NCBI GenBank assembly: GCA_016840285.1
Contig: JAEOSR010000074.1
Coordinates: 1 to 6,713 of the forward strand
Origin: Candidatus Hodarchaeota archaeon
GTDB lineage: Archaea > Asgardarchaeota > Heimdallarchaeia > Hodarchaeales > Hodarchaeaceae
DNA: 6,713 bases
Direction of reading: 5' to 3'
The position numbers were made by a program, and so were the translations under genes. Shown here piece after piece: positions 1 through 6,263 of this stretch (position 1 is the first letter of the stretch; each line of letters starts with the position of its first letter). The notes under the pieces were generated by a model. The model was not told the DNA's origin, did no database searches, and saw only the letters and a list, made by a program, of their open reading frames with translations.

Positions 1-1597
1 CAAAATCAGGCGGATCAAGGGGTTGGAGAACTATCTCGATTCCAACGTCCATATTATTAATTGTATCCTTTAGTAGTGCTAGGGCTTGTTTACGAATCAC
101 CCATACTTTCGGAAAGGTTAAAGTAATGGATCCCTTCCATTTTACTTCGTTGAAGAGTCCTATAGCAGCAGTGAGATTATATGTTGGGAAAAATCCATCT
201 TCAATTAACCTGCCATGATGACCAAGGATTCCGTTGGGAATGCAGCCTTCCATTTGTTCAGCAAAGCCATTGAGAGCAGATTTAATTACGCTTTCAAACT
301 CAAATGACATTACAAAAGCTTTCCGAAAGCTTAACGCAGTGAAGGGATTATTGGAGCTAGCCTTCTCTGTACCCCAGGCACAACGGTTAAAATTAGCTGC
401 AACATATTCTGAGTCGGGATCTTCTGTGATATAGGGTGAAAGATTGTCATTCATATTAATACCTAAAAATATTAGATCAAGAGAACTAGTGCAAAAAGCA
501 TGAATTCCTTCAAATGTTGGTAACACTACAAGTTCTCTAGTCAGTGGAAATTCGTCAACCTCTACAATTTCAGACGCATCATACATGGGAATTACAGCTT
601 CATCTACCTCACCATCTTTAATATCGTAAATTCGTCGTTGGACTTCATCATCAACATCGACCAAAATCTCATCAGGGGAATATTTTGCAAATGTCCCCCA
701 CCAATCCCCGTTCTTTTCAAAACGTGGGAGCTCAGTGAGTTGATATGGTCCAGTACCAACGCCATGGGCACTCAGCCATTCATAACGATTTAGTCCATCT
801 CCAGCGGAGCTAGGAACGACTCCTGAGATATCTACATTCCAATCCGAGGCTAGACCTAATTTAGTGCAAATTTTCTGATCTGAAAGGTCGGGAAACCAAT
901 CATGTAATGACACCATACCATACAAGTCATTAGATTGATCAGTTGTATAATAAAAAGGTGCGTTTTCGGCTATTGCTCTTGATGAGACTGCTACTCCAAC
1001 TCGATTAGCTAGTACAGATATGAATGGAGTGTACGGCCGTTCTAAGTTAATTTGGAAGGTGTAATCGTCAATAACCCTGAAAGCACCTCCTTGGATGAAG
1101 GTAAGGGCATCACTAATATTTGCATCATCCAAAGATCTGATTATTTTTCCCCCAATAACAACCTGTTGGATCATCCAAGCAGGTCCCCTAGGATCATTGA
1201 GAATCACAACCCTGTCCAGTGAATACTTCATAACATATGCATTAAAAGGGGTGCCATCATGAAAAGTGACGTCTTCCCTTAGATTAAAGGTATAGTTCAA
1301 ACCGTCAGAAGAAATGATCCAATCAGTAGCTAGTTTTCCTTCAAACTCAGTAGTAGAATCACCAACATAATCAATAAGCGTTTCATAGATGAGTTCATTT
1401 ATCCCTGATCCAAAGGAGTCATAATTAACAGCAGGATCAATTGAACTTGGCGCATTGGAAGTTTTCAAAATATATATTTGGGGACCAATAAATGATAGTT
1501 CACCTTGAAAACTAGCCAGGAGAGAGAAAAATGCAATTGTACTGAATATAATGAGGAACCCTAAGATTAATACGATTTTAGATGATTGTTTCAACAA
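1..1597 (-). CDS. ABC transporter substrate-binding protein, family 5 (peptide/nickel type), C-terminus off the window
   Basis: An open frame runs on the minus strand to the left edge, about 531 codons without a stop. It should capture oligopeptides or similar solutes outside the cell for an ABC importer. From the second TTG, residues 5-29 are a hydrophobic signal or anchor segment. The family 5 signatures follow: a SIDPA start of the mature domain near 51, the LREDVTFHDGTPFNA motif near 105-119 followed by KYSLDR, a GTGPYQL motif near 280-286, FTALSFRKAF near 418-427, and AEQMEGCIPNG near 445-455. No lipobox cysteine follows the signal, so membrane anchoring is by a transmembrane segment (at this end or an unseen C-terminal one) or absent. 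The start is TTG at 1594 or 1597, chosen because AGGAG lies 5-8 bases upstream and the signal segment begins directly after. An in-frame ATG at 1670-1672 would add 25 polar residues before the signal and has no SD site. No permease or ATPase gene is visible. The family call is firm; the substrate is unknown. Confidence 0.93.
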   Translation of the reverse strand, partial: MLKQSSKIVLILGFLIIFSTIAFFSLLASFQGELSFIGPQIYILKTSNAPSSIDPAVNYDSFGSGINELIYETLIDYVGDSTTEFEGKLATDWIISSDGLNYTFNLREDVTFHDGTPFNAYVMKYSLDRVVILNDPRGPAWMIQQVVIGGKIIRSLDDANISDALTFIQGGAFRVIDDYTFQINLERPYTPFISVLANRVGVAVSSRAIAENAPFYYTTDQSNDLYGMVSLHDWFPDLSDQKICTKLGLASDWNVDISGVVPSSAGDGLNRYEWLSAHGVGTGPYQLTELPRFEKNGDWWGTFAKYSPDEILVDVDDEVQRRIYDIKDGEVDEAVIPMYDASEIVEVDEFPLTRELVVLPTFEGIHAFCTSSLDLIFLGINMNDNLSPYITEDPDSEYVAANFNRCAWGTEKASSNNPFTALSFRKAFVMSFEFESVIKSALNGFAEQMEGCIPNGILGHHGRLIEDGFFPTYNLTAAIGLFNEVKWKGSITLTFPKVWVIRKQALALLKDTINNMDVGIEIVLQPLDPPDF

Positions 1598-1602
1598 TAA
1601 TA

Positions 1603-1607
1603 CTCCT
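1603..1607 (-). promoter_or_regulatory. Shine-Dalgarno site deciding the TTG start of the substrate-binding protein
   Basis: AGGAG on the minus strand lies 5 bases before the TTG at 1595-1597 and 8 bases before the TTG at 1592-1594. Together with the signal segment that begins right after, it favours a TTG start over the in-frame ATG at 1670-1672. Confidence 0.6.
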
Positions 1608-1652
1608 GTCTTAACATAAGTCCCACGAGAGACGAGAATGTCTTCAACATCA

Positions 1653-1664
1653 ATATAAATAAAG
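1653..1664 (-). promoter_or_regulatory. Possible archaeal TATA box for the substrate-binding protein gene
   Basis: On the minus strand this reads CTTTATTTATAT. A start of transcription about 25 bases downstream would fall near 1633 and leave a leader of roughly 36 bases that includes the SD site. It lies inside the longer reading from the ATG at 1672, another argument for the TTG start. It is a pattern match in AT-rich DNA only. Confidence 0.35.
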
Positions 1665-1829
1665 TTATTCATGAACCACGGACAAGGAAAAAATTATCAA
1701 AAACAAAGGCAAAATGCGTGAAACCATTCTCCTTCTAAAGGCCAAAAGTCTTCCCAAGAAAATTAGGTGACCAAGAGGAATAACAATAGTCTTTTATGCA
1801 AAACTAGTTTAAACAATTCATTGTTTTGA

Positions 1830-2066
1830 GAATTAAGACAGAAAGGGGCCACCATTGATCTTTCAGCTAAAGGATCAGAGCTCAGGTGTTCTGCGATGAC
1901 TGATTCCTGAACTTATATTCAGAGATTTATCTTCTCACGTTTCCAAGAGAAATCTTATGCCATAGGGGTTGAAATACCAATTAAAAATCCACCTGAATCT
2001 AATTGGTCTTTTTTTGCTGTTGGATTAGGGATTGTTTTTGTCCTTGTGACCCCATTTCTGAGATAA
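1830..2066 (+). pseudogene. Possible decayed C-terminal tail of a membrane-anchored surface protein
   Basis: One plus-strand frame reads 26 codons from 1830, meets TGA at 1908-1910, then continues open for 51 codons to TAA at 2064-2066. The last part is protein-like: a short linker with NPPESN, then a hydrophobic stretch WSFFAVGLGIVFVLVTPF, one arginine and the stop. That is the form of a C-terminal membrane anchor on an archaeal extracellular protein. The open part after 1910 has no start codon in this frame and no SD site, so it could not be translated alone as it stands. It may be what is left of a surface or solute-binding protein gene after deletion. The hydrophobic run could also be chance in AT-rich DNA. 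The upstream half, 1830-1907, is weaker evidence than the tail. Confidence 0.33.
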
Positions 2067-2141
2067 AATAATACAGAAACTAGTCTAAAATATTGTGCAA
2101 GAATCAGCAGTAATTTATCAAAGGTTAAATGACATTCAGAC

Positions 2142-2150
2142 TATATAAAT
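2142..2150 (+). promoter_or_regulatory. TATA-like box upstream of a hairpin
   Basis: TATATAAAT resembles the archaeal TATA consensus well. A transcript from it would start near 2170, at the beginning of the hairpin at 2168-2192. A second similar box, TTATATAAAA, lies just after the hairpin at about 2198-2207. No coding region follows within 200 bases except the 14-codon mini-ORF at 2419. Confidence 0.3.
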
Positions 2151-2167
2151 AAAATATAAAGATTTTC

Positions 2168-2192
2168 GTGCAATTAACGTTGGTTATTGCAC
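2168..2192. repeat. Inverted repeat able to form a 10-bp hairpin with one bulge
   Basis: The arms are GTGCAA (2168-2173) with TTGCAC (2187-2192), then TAAC (2175-2178) with GTTA (2183-2186). T2174 is bulged and GTTG forms a 4-base loop. There are GC pairs near the base of the stem and at the loop end. It sits between two TATA-like boxes in DNA with no gene. It could be an RNA structure, a protein-binding dyad or a terminator remnant; no T-tract follows, which speaks against a simple terminator. Confidence 0.5.
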
Positions 2193-2418
2193 ATCTGTTA
2201 TATAAAACGTATATACAGGGAAAATTAGAATGATATAAAATAGAGTAGAACAAAAATAGGGGATTTAATATCTTCTGATCAAGTAATTTATTGATTACAA
2301 AGACTATCCTTTTCTCTTGAAAAATGTATAATCCAAAGAGAGTAAAATCCGAATATATTTCCTCACTTTTTTTAACGAATCTAGAAGATGCTGATTTAAT
2401 TACTTAGGAGAAAAGGAG

Positions 2419-2463
2419 ATGAGAAGGAAGATCTCCAATAAAAACATACGCTCTCTGCTTTAA
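2419..2463 (+). CDS. 14-codon mini-ORF with a good Shine-Dalgarno site (uncertain)
   Basis: ATG at 2419 starts MRRKISNKNIRSLL and ends at TAA 2461-2463. AGGAG at 2406-2410 lies 8 bases upstream, a better ribosome site than those of most full genes here. The peptide is basic and has no known motif. It could be a leader peptide for the C45-type hydrolase gene 140 bases downstream, the first codons of a lost gene, or a chance product of a purine-rich run. A 6-bp inverted repeat, GGAGAT (2415-2420) and ATCTCC (2431-2436), overlaps its start codon. Confidence 0.2.
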   Translation: MRRKISNKNIRSLL

Positions 2464-2499
2464 ACTACGTAATTTCTTTTTTCAACTCTAGATAAGGAA

Positions 2500-2523
2500 A
2501 AACTGTTTGATTTCAAATAGTTT
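2500..2523. repeat. Inverted repeat upstream of the C45-type hydrolase promoter
   Basis: The arm AAACTGTTTG (2500-2509) faces CAAATAGTTT (2514-2523) across a 4-base spacer, ATTT. Nine of the ten pairs are Watson-Crick; the sixth, G2505 with T2518, is a wobble pair in RNA and a mismatch as a DNA dyad. It lies 17 bases before the candidate TATA box at 2541-2550, where archaeal activators often bind. It could also be an RNA hairpin ending an upstream transcript. Confidence 0.45.
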
Positions 2524-2540
2524 ACACATATCTAAATTTA

Positions 2541-2550
2541 TTTAATATAA
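2541..2550 (+). promoter_or_regulatory. Possible TATA box for the C45-type hydrolase gene
   Basis: TTTAATATAA lies about 52 bases before the ATG. Transcription about 25 bases downstream, near 2571, would give a leader of roughly 30 bases. No SD motif precedes the ATG. The region is AT-rich, so chance matches are common. Confidence 0.35.
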
Positions 2551-2602
2551 AAAATAGTACGTTTGATTTACTCTATGTAATTCGATTAAAGATTGTGAAA
2601 TT

Positions 2603-3610
2603 ATGTATAAACAACGAGAAACTGGCATGCATTATGAAATGGGCTTGAGTATTGGAAAGAACTTTAAGAAAGAATTTTCCAGTATCGAGGGATTTCCTCC
2701 TAACTTCTCTAAGGAAAAACTCAGGTTAAGTCTAGAATTTGAAAATGAAGTTGAAAAATACACTCCTGAACTATTGGAGGAGCTGCATGGAATAGCAGAT
2801 GGGAGTGAGATAAACTATAACATTCTTGTAGCTAATGAGCTTACTCCTTATAGATTACAACCCGCTTGTCTTGTGATGGCAATATCTGGAGAACACACTC
2901 AAAATGGATTACCCATCCTTGCACGAAACCATGAATGGCAAGAAGATGATAGCCAATATCTCACGCTTTGCTATACAAGACCTAAAAATAGGCTTGAAAG
3001 TTTTGGTTTTACATTTATGACTGCAAATATGTCTAGGTATGGAGGAATTAATAAAGCTGGAGTTGCGATATCCTGTACTTCCACATCATTTGTTAACTCT
3101 GGCCCAGGGGTAATGTTTAATGTAGCAATACGATGGATTCTTGATAACTGTGAGACAACAGAAGAAGCCACAACATTTCTTAAGAAAATACCAAAAACAT
3201 GGGGTGTAGCATATTTGATCATTGACAAGAACAATACTCTTGCAAAGGTTGAAGCTCACCGAGAAAAAACGAAAATAACATATTCTGAGGATGGATTTGG
3301 GTTTGTGACCTTACTCTTTGATTCACCTGACATGGAACAATATAACCAAATCGATGAATTAACAAAACTATATTACCCCCGAAAAGAATTTCTGACACAA
3401 TGGTTTGATCAATACAAAGGAAAAATTAATACTAAGACTATAATTAAAGCGTTGCAGGATCATGACCATTCAATGTGTTCTCATTATTCTGATGGCCAAG
3501 TCAATTATGGTATTTGTTGGTCGTGGATTGTGAAAATTGGGAAAGCAGATGCACACATATGTGCAGGCCCTCCCTGCAAAAACGATTTCATAACACACAG
3601 TATTTTTTGA
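2603..3610 (+). CDS. C45-type (acyl-CoA:6-aminopenicillanate acyltransferase-like) Ntn hydrolase
   Basis: This 335-residue protein belongs to the C45 peptidase/acyltransferase family, N-terminal-nucleophile enzymes that make or break amide bonds in N-acyl amino acids, peptides or beta-lactam-like substrates. The N-terminal pattern HYEMGLSIGKNF (10-21) matches the family's YE-x-G-x3-G opening and supports this ATG. The helical prodomain fills about 1-88. The probable nucleophile is Cys89 (PACLVMAISG), followed by the LARNHEW motif at 106-112, whose Arg108 and Glu111 sit at the spacing of the Arg and Asp that follow the nucleophile cysteine in related Ntn enzymes. GGINKAGVAISCTS (147-160) is the next conserved block, and HICAGPPCKNDF near 318-329 is the usual C-terminal signature. 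Cleavage before Cys89 would free the nucleophile. Alanine rather than the common glycine precedes it. No signal peptide is seen, so it is likely cytoplasmic. The gene stands alone, divergent from the transporter subunit. The family call is firm; the substrate is unknown. Confidence 0.88.
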   Translation: MYKQRETGMHYEMGLSIGKNFKKEFSSIEGFPPNFSKEKLRLSLEFENEVEKYTPELLEELHGIADGSEINYNILVANELTPYRLQPACLVMAISGEHTQNGLPILARNHEWQEDDSQYLTLCYTRPKNRLESFGFTFMTANMSRYGGINKAGVAISCTSTSFVNSGPGVMFNVAIRWILDNCETTEEATTFLKKIPKTWGVAYLIIDKNNTLAKVEAHREKTKITYSEDGFGFVTLLFDSPDMEQYNQIDELTKLYYPRKEFLTQWFDQYKGKINTKTIIKALQDHDHSMCSHYSDGQVNYGICWSWIVKIGKADAHICAGPPCKNDFITHSIF

Positions 3611-3670
3611 TCCACCTGCTAATTAAAAGTTAATTAATAAGATGTCAGAGAACGTTGGTTTAACTAATAA

Positions 3671-3689
3671 AAAGCTTTCTAAGAGCTTT
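3671..3689. terminator. Weak hairpin between two convergent genes
   Basis: AAAGCT (3671-3676) and AGCTTT (3684-3689) form a 6-bp stem with a 7-base loop in the 82-base space between the end of the C45-type hydrolase gene and the end of the PH-like gene. For plus-strand transcripts a T-rich run (CTCTTTTATT) follows about 15 bases later, inside the end of the convergent gene. It may act as a shared terminator, but the stem is short. Confidence 0.3.
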
Positions 3690-3692
3690 GAA

Positions 3693-4178
3693 TTATTGAA
3701 TATGCTCTTTTATTATATCCATTACTTTTTCTGGATCTTTAACGGTAAACATGATTGCTCCAACACGTTTATAATTTTTAAAATGAAGAACTAAACGTGG
3801 GTATTCCAGAAAATTAAACATCATACGATATCGGCCATGTATCTGCGAAAAATGGATACCTGCTCCTCCAATCCGCCACATTGAGACATCGTCGAGATAA
3901 TACTTCTCAATATTGCTTAACTGGACAGATCGTGTAAAAATTCCAAATTTCAAGATGATTTTTTTGTTATAAATTGTGATTGTTAACTTATAATAATTTA
4001 GACAGTAGAAAAGGAAGAAAACGCAGACTAGGCTAAAAATAATTGTAAATAAATCGTATATTCCCATATATACTTGAATATAGGTGAGGCTGAAGAAAAT
4101 TAAGGTTAATATTATGAACAGGGATTCTGTGCGTATTGATGTGATTTCTTCTTTATACTTAATGTTTTCTGACATCAT
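3693..4178 (-). CDS. Small membrane protein with two TM segments and a bacterial PH-like domain
   Basis: The 161-residue protein has a short polar N-terminus, two hydrophobic segments at about 20-40 and 43-60 forming a hairpin, and a mostly beta C-terminal domain from about 63 that ends in the helix DPEKVMDIIKEHI. The pattern of a strand pair ITIYNKKIILKFGIFTRSVQLSNIEKYYL, then a glycine-rich segment WRIGGAGIHF and RLVLHFKNYKRVGAIMFTVKDPEKV, matches the bacterial PH-like (bPH) membrane proteins. Their fold is known but their role in the cell mostly is not. The PH-like domain probably faces the cytoplasm. Two adjacent ATG codons (4176-4178 and 4173-4175) could start it. There is no SD motif, and a 16-bp palindrome overlaps the start. 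Neighbours are convergent (C45-type hydrolase) and divergent (aldo-keto reductase remnant), so it is a single-gene unit. The fold call rests on pattern only. Confidence 0.65.
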   Translation of the reverse strand: MMSENIKYKEEITSIRTESLFIILTLIFFSLTYIQVYMGIYDLFTIIFSLVCVFFLFYCLNYYKLTITIYNKKIILKFGIFTRSVQLSNIEKYYLDDVSMWRIGGAGIHFSQIHGRYRMMFNFLEYPRLVLHFKNYKRVGAIMFTVKDPEKVMDIIKEHIQ

Positions 4179-4192
4179 TAATCCCGATTAAT
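4177..4192. promoter_or_regulatory. 16-bp perfect palindrome over the start of the PH-like gene
   Basis: ATTAATCCCGATTAAT has two perfect 7-base arms (4177-4183 and 4186-4192) around a 2-base centre. It covers the first bases of the start codon and the leader of the PH-like gene. A dimeric repressor binding here would block transcription or initiation, which would fit autoregulation or regulation by a nearby factor. No regulator gene is present in the window. Confidence 0.45.
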
Positions 4193-4236
4193 TGTTCATT
4201 CATAAATTTTCACTTTGGGATTGTATGACGAAGTAA

Positions 4237-4836
4237 ATGTGCATAACACTGATCCGAACAAATCGGATAGGGATAAACCTCGATTATGTTGATTTATATT
4301 TAATTCATTGGCCTGTTCCTAAGGAAATAATCACAACTTGGAAAACATTGGAATCTCTTATGGATACTGGCAAAGTCAAAGCAATTGGTGTAAGTAATTT
4401 TATGGTCCATCATTTAAATGAACTCTTAAATGATTGCAAAATTATTCCAGTAGTAAATCAAATAGAATTACACCCCTATCACTACAGAAAGGATTTAATA
4501 GATTTTTGCATTTCTCACAATATTCAGATTGAAGCTTATAGTCCTTTAACAAAAGGAAACTTATTAAATAACACAGAACTCGAGGAATTAACCTCTAAGT
4601 ACAATAAAACACAAGCACAGATTCTTATACGATGGAACCTTCAGCATGGTTCTGGAGTTATACCGAAAGCATCGAATAGAAATCATTTAATAGAAAATTA
4701 TGATGTCTTCGATTTTAATATCTCTTCTGATGATATAAAAAAGATTGATTCTTTGAATAGGGGTCAATCCGTTTGGACGAGACGGGGTCCATCTGACCAC
4801 TTTTTTAAAAGAAAAGGGAGAGAGTATCATTTCTAG
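4237..4836 (+). pseudogene. Aldo-keto reductase missing its N-terminal third
   Basis: Aldo-keto reductases reduce aldehydes and ketones with NADPH in a TIM barrel of about 270-320 residues. Only 199 residues are present. The clear homology begins near NRIGINLDYVDL (9-20) and runs through LYLIHWPVP with the catalytic His24, KAIGVSNF (48-55), VVNQIELHPY (72-81), EAYSPLTKG (99-107), the LIRWNLQHG segment, and the NADP-binding GVIPKASNRNHLIEN (140-154). The missing part carries the catalytic Asp, Tyr and Lys of the tetrad, so the product cannot have normal activity. The N-terminal part is not upstream in another frame, since only 58 bases separate this frame from the divergent PH-like gene. TAA directly precedes the ATG, and there is no SD site. 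The rest of the frame is intact, so the truncation is recent, or the fragment is tolerated as a protein of another use. A break in a metagenome assembly is also possible. Confidence 0.8.
4252..4268. repeat. Hairpin at the aldo-keto reductase truncation point
   Basis: ATCCGA (4252-4257) and TCGGAT (4263-4268) form a perfect 6-bp stem with loop ACAAA. It lies where recognisable reductase sequence begins, so it may mark the deletion or rearrangement junction. A match of this size can also arise by chance. Confidence 0.4.
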
Positions 4837-4935
4837 CGATGTTTCTCCCTAGGAAAAGCAGCCTTACTTGGAAGATTTTTAAGGGAAAGCCATTCCAACC
4901 AACTTCAGCATAAGTAAAACACGGAAGGTAACCCA

Positions 4936-5022
4936 CCTGTTTTCTTTTCCTTTCTTTCCCCACGAAGAATACATTCTTGATTTTGTGTTTTCCAATATCC
5001 ATTTCTGGTTTTCAGTTTTTTT
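4936..5022 (+). terminator. Pyrimidine and T tracts downstream of the aldo-keto reductase fragment
   Basis: In the 257-base space between the convergent reductase fragment and the M20 gene, a pyrimidine-rich run at 4936-4961 holds several TTT or TTTT blocks, and a T7 run lies at 5016-5022. Oligo-T tracts without a hairpin are the usual archaeal terminator, so these would end plus-strand transcripts. The rest of the space shows no gene I can support. Confidence 0.35.
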
Positions 5023-5093
5023 GGACAATACTAAATCAATGAAAAGTTCTGTAATAATTTTAGGTCAATTGAATGGTAAAGGGAGTTCGGAAC

Positions 5094-6263
5094 TTATTGG
5101 CTGGATGTTGTTAGGAAGTTCACTGCAGTCTTGGTATACATCTTAGATAATTTAGGTAACCAACTTATCTCGACATATTCATTTTTTTGATGAGCCATTT
5201 CTGGGGGAGGCCCTAATAGTAAGCACGGAATGTTCCCCTCTCCCATAAATACATTTGCGTCTTCGACTCCATTGACATACCCGTATTTTGGGGGTGAACC
5301 CATTATTTCATGGTAAATTGGGTCAAATACTTTAATGAGGGGATCTTCTTTGGAGATTATAAAGGGTTGATAGATTGGTGGTTTGGTTTGAACCTCTACT
5401 GATGCATTCAAAGTAAGTGATTCAATCAACTCTTCCATATCGGATATTGCTGTGCGGCTAGTTTCACCAGGAACGAGAAGTCTGTTAACTTCAGCCCGAG
5501 CAAACACAGGTACAACCATCGCATAAGTTTCATATCCTCCCTCGATTTTTATTGAGCTATAATTTCCTATTCCAAATTTGGGGTGTTTTTGGAACTGTAA
5601 TTTATCAAGGTTTGCGAGTATTTTTCCTAATTCTTCAATCGCATTTATTCCAAGATGAGGAGAAAATCCATGTGCTGCTTTCCCATGGACATGTATATCA
5701 TACAGGATCTTACCAGTTATACCTAGTGGAATTGGTCCTTTTTCATTTCCAGGATATGGTTCAGCTATAACAATAGCGTCAACTTTAGCATAATATGTTT
5801 GAAGAAGGGCTTTAGCTCCTTTGCTATACCCCTCCTCATCAATCACCCCTGAAAAAGAAAGTTCACCTTCAAGTGGATAATCTGATTCAACAAAAGCTCG
5901 TAGCATGTTCATTATACAAGCTATTCCAGCTTTCATATCGCAACTTCCTAACCCGTAGAGTTTTCCATCTGTAATAACTGGATTAAATGGATCACTGTCC
6001 CACCCAACTGCTGGAACAGTATCAGTATGTCCATTAAAATGTATTCGTCTAGTTAGCTGTTTACTTGCGATATTCGCATAAACATTAGGTCTCCCGGGTT
6101 CCACTTCATGTAATTCACAGTTTATACCTAGATTTTCTAGCTCATTCTTGAGATACTCTGCTATTTCTCCCTCGTGGCCGACTATAGAATTTATTTGAAT
6201 TATATCCTTGAGAACTCGTTTAGTATAAGCGGTGTCAAGTTTCGTGAGAAGTTCTTCAGACAT
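5094..6263 (-). CDS. M20-family metallohydrolase (ArgE/DapE-type deacylase or peptidase)
   Basis: This complete 389-residue enzyme is of usual length for the family, which uses two zinc ions to remove acyl or aminoacyl groups from N-acyl amino acids or small peptides in the cytoplasm. The motifs are in order: FNGHTDTVP (76-84) with metal ligand His79 and catalytic Asp81; GLGSCDMKAG (104-113) with the bridging Asp109; VIDEEGYSKGAK (140-151) with catalytic Glu143 and ligand Glu144; AEPYPG with Glu168; and the dimerisation-domain motif GKAAHGFSPHLGINAI (194-209) with His198. GPPPEMAHQKNEYV (351-364) gives the last ligand, His358. All metal residues are present, so it should be active. The subfamily (acetylornithine or acetyl-lysine deacetylase, succinyl-diaminopimelate desuccinylase, carboxypeptidase) cannot be told, since no arginine, lysine or DAP genes are adjacent. 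ATG is preceded by GGGA at a plausible but weak SD position. The gene is convergent with the reductase fragment and divergent from the NUDIX gene. Confidence 0.92.
   Translation of the reverse strand: MSEELLTKLDTAYTKRVLKDIIQINSIVGHEGEIAEYLKNELENLGINCELHEVEPGRPNVYANIASKQLTRRIHFNGHTDTVPAVGWDSDPFNPVITDGKLYGLGSCDMKAGIACIMNMLRAFVESDYPLEGELSFSGVIDEEGYSKGAKALLQTYYAKVDAIVIAEPYPGNEKGPIPLGITGKILYDIHVHGKAAHGFSPHLGINAIEELGKILANLDKLQFQKHPKFGIGNYSSIKIEGGYETYAMVVPVFARAEVNRLLVPGETSRTAISDMEELIESLTLNASVEVQTKPPIYQPFIISKEDPLIKVFDPIYHEIMGSPPKYGYVNGVEDANVFMGEGNIPCLLLGPPPEMAHQKNEYVEISWLPKLSKMYTKTAVNFLTTSSQ

Larger units (their letters stand above)
1673..2602. other. Gap of about 930 bases with no intact gene
   Basis: This stretch separates the divergent substrate-binding protein gene (minus) and C45-type hydrolase gene (plus). 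I found no full-length open frame on either strand. Positions 1673-1830 show nothing convincing. Positions 1830-2066 hold a possible decayed membrane-protein tail. From about 2067 the sequence becomes very AT-rich and holds TATA-like boxes, two good inverted repeats (2168-2192 and 2500-2523) and a 14-codon mini-ORF with a clear SD site. A gap this long between two promoters is more than regulation alone usually needs, so either gene decay or an unrecognised RNA is plausible. Confidence 0.6.

Noticed and set aside
234..434. 66-codon plus-strand frame
   Set aside because: It is opposite the well-supported substrate-binding protein gene and has no recognisable motif.
1670..1740. Minus-strand 20-codon frame with a signal-peptide-like hydrophobic run and AAGGAG just before its ATG
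   Set aside because: It ends in a stop after 20 codons, the SD is only about two bases from the ATG, and no other frame continues it.
1857..1876. Small inverted repeat GATCTTT / AAAGGATC
   Set aside because: It has a bulge and a short stem and lies inside the possible decayed frame. It is too weak to call.
2971..3234. 87-codon minus-strand frame
   Set aside because: It lies wholly opposite the C45-type hydrolase gene and has no protein-like features of its own.
4805..5002. 65-codon minus-strand frame
   Set aside because: It overlaps the end of the reductase fragment and a pyrimidine-rich tract, whose complement gives a run of Lys/Arg. There is no SD site and no family pattern.
5552..5770. 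72-codon plus-strand frame
   Set aside because: It lies wholly opposite the M20 gene, whose conserved motifs explain the sequence.
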